Origin: Bacillota bacterium
GTDB taxonomy: Bacteria; Eremiobacterota; SpSt-956; JAKJGF01
Direction of reading: 5' to 3'
Assembly (NCBI GenBank): GCA_029555925.1
Contig: JAKPQU010000046.1
Coordinates: 1 to 5,004, forward strand
Length of the DNA stretch: 5,004 nucleotides
Below the pieces are notes generated by a model. It had not been told where the DNA came from, searched no databases, and was given only the letters and a program-made list of their open reading frames with translations. The position numbers were made by a program, and so were the translations under genes. Positions 4,639 to 5,004 of the stretch are shown here, one piece after another. How positions within the stretch are numbered: the stretch's first letter is position 1; each line of letters starts with the position of its first letter.

Positions 4639-4658
4639 GGGTATATAAAAACTATCAC

Positions 4659-4829
4659 TTATCGGGTTTCACGATGAAGTGTATGTTTTTTATCAAACTT
4701 ACAATACTTCTTAAGTTCTAACCTGCCGGAATTCTTCAACCTGTTCTTGCTTGTATTATAATTCCTTCTTTTACATTCAGTGCAGGCAAGAGTCACATTA
4801 AGACGATGCTCCTTTTTTTTCTTTGCCAT
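4659..4829 (-). CDS. rpmG: Ribosomal protein bL33
   Basis: L33 is a small protein of the large subunit near the E site. The 56 residues read [20 protein letters not shown] at the start and end [10 protein letters not shown], both typical. The family has a zinc ribbon with two CxxC pairs in its zinc-binding form, and none in its zinc-free form. Here the first pair is intact (C16, C19), but the second is C43-K-F-D46, so the fourth ligand is Asp. The ATG at 4829 follows GGTGAG at a 5-base spacing. It lies 35 bases after tuf and 20 before tRNA-Trp, and was found by reading the minus strand directly. Confidence 0.95.
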   Translation of the reverse strand: MAKKKKEHRLNVTLACTECKRRNYNTSKNRLKNSGRLELKKYCKFDKKHTLHRETR

Positions 4830-4864
4830 AAATACTCACCACTTTCAGGAGATAAAAATAAAAC

Positions 4865-5004
4865 CTAACTTTCCAGTACCTTTGTAACAACTCCGGCTCC
4901 TACGGTTCGACCGCCTTCTCTTATGGCAAATCTTGAACCCTGTTCGATTGCAACTGGAGTTATTAACTCTACTGCCATTCTTATATTGTCACCGGGCATT
5001 ACCA
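4865..5004 (-). CDS. tuf: Elongation factor Tu, C-terminal end (partial)
   Basis: Only the last 45 codons plus a TAG stop are inside the window; the 5' part lies beyond the right edge. The translation includes [20 protein letters not shown] and then the near-invariant [18 protein letters not shown] close to the end, which is domain III of EF-Tu. EF-Tu-GTP carries aminoacyl-tRNA to the ribosome. The tail ends KVLES. The neighbours rpmG, tRNA-Trp, secE and nusG are its usual companions, and the operon promoter probably lies upstream of this gene. Confidence 0.97.
   Translation of the reverse strand, partial: VMPGDNIRMAVELITPVAIEQGSRFAIREGGRTVGAGVVTKVLES

Overview
The window is an AT-rich bacterial chromosome segment carrying the classic translation/transcription cluster, all read on the minus strand from right to left: tuf (3' end only), rpmG, tRNA-Trp(CCA), secE, nusG, rplK, rplA, then a long regulatory leader, rplJ and rplL. 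A separately promoted gene for a small HD-domain alarmone (ppGpp) hydrolase follows rplL. No mobile element, CRISPR array or phage gene is visible. The organism cannot be named from this window. It is a bacterium with Shine-Dalgarno (SD) led genes, a tRNA without an encoded CCA tail, an L33 with an incomplete zinc ribbon, and rplJ control of the attenuation type known from Bacillus. These fit a Firmicute-like or candidate-phylum bacterium better than an enterobacterium, but that is inference.

Right part (about 3138-5004): EF-Tu, ribosomal protein L33, tRNA-Trp, the SecE translocase subunit, the elongation factor NusG and L11 follow each other with gaps of 20-73 bases and no strong terminator, so they probably form one transcription unit whose promoter lies beyond the right edge. 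nusG is unusual. Its only good SD is 33 bases from its ATG, and a 23-base hairpin between them would bring the spacing back to about 10.

Middle (1966-3137): rplA is followed by a terminator-like hairpin. Then comes an RNA that I identify as an L10 leader (autoregulatory binding site for the L10-L12 complex), then a perfect 12-bp intrinsic terminator. The 3' strand of the L10 leader can pair over 12 bases with the 5' arm of that terminator, so the two structures exclude each other. This is the layout of an L10-controlled attenuator. About 290 further bases separate it from rplJ and hold short hairpins and remnants of several different 7-bp tandem repeats.

Left part (1-1965): rplJ and rplL encode the L10 and L12 proteins of the ribosomal stalk. 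rplL ends at a terminator built from four degenerate 9-bp repeats. rpoB, usual after rplL, is absent; the small alarmone hydrolase gene with its own -10 element takes its place and ends in 7-bp repeats that encode its last residues. A strong two-way terminator closes the block near base 100. Stalk proteins, secretion, transcription elongation and an alarmone hydrolase side by side fit growth-rate control, but co-regulation with the hydrolase is not shown by the sequence.
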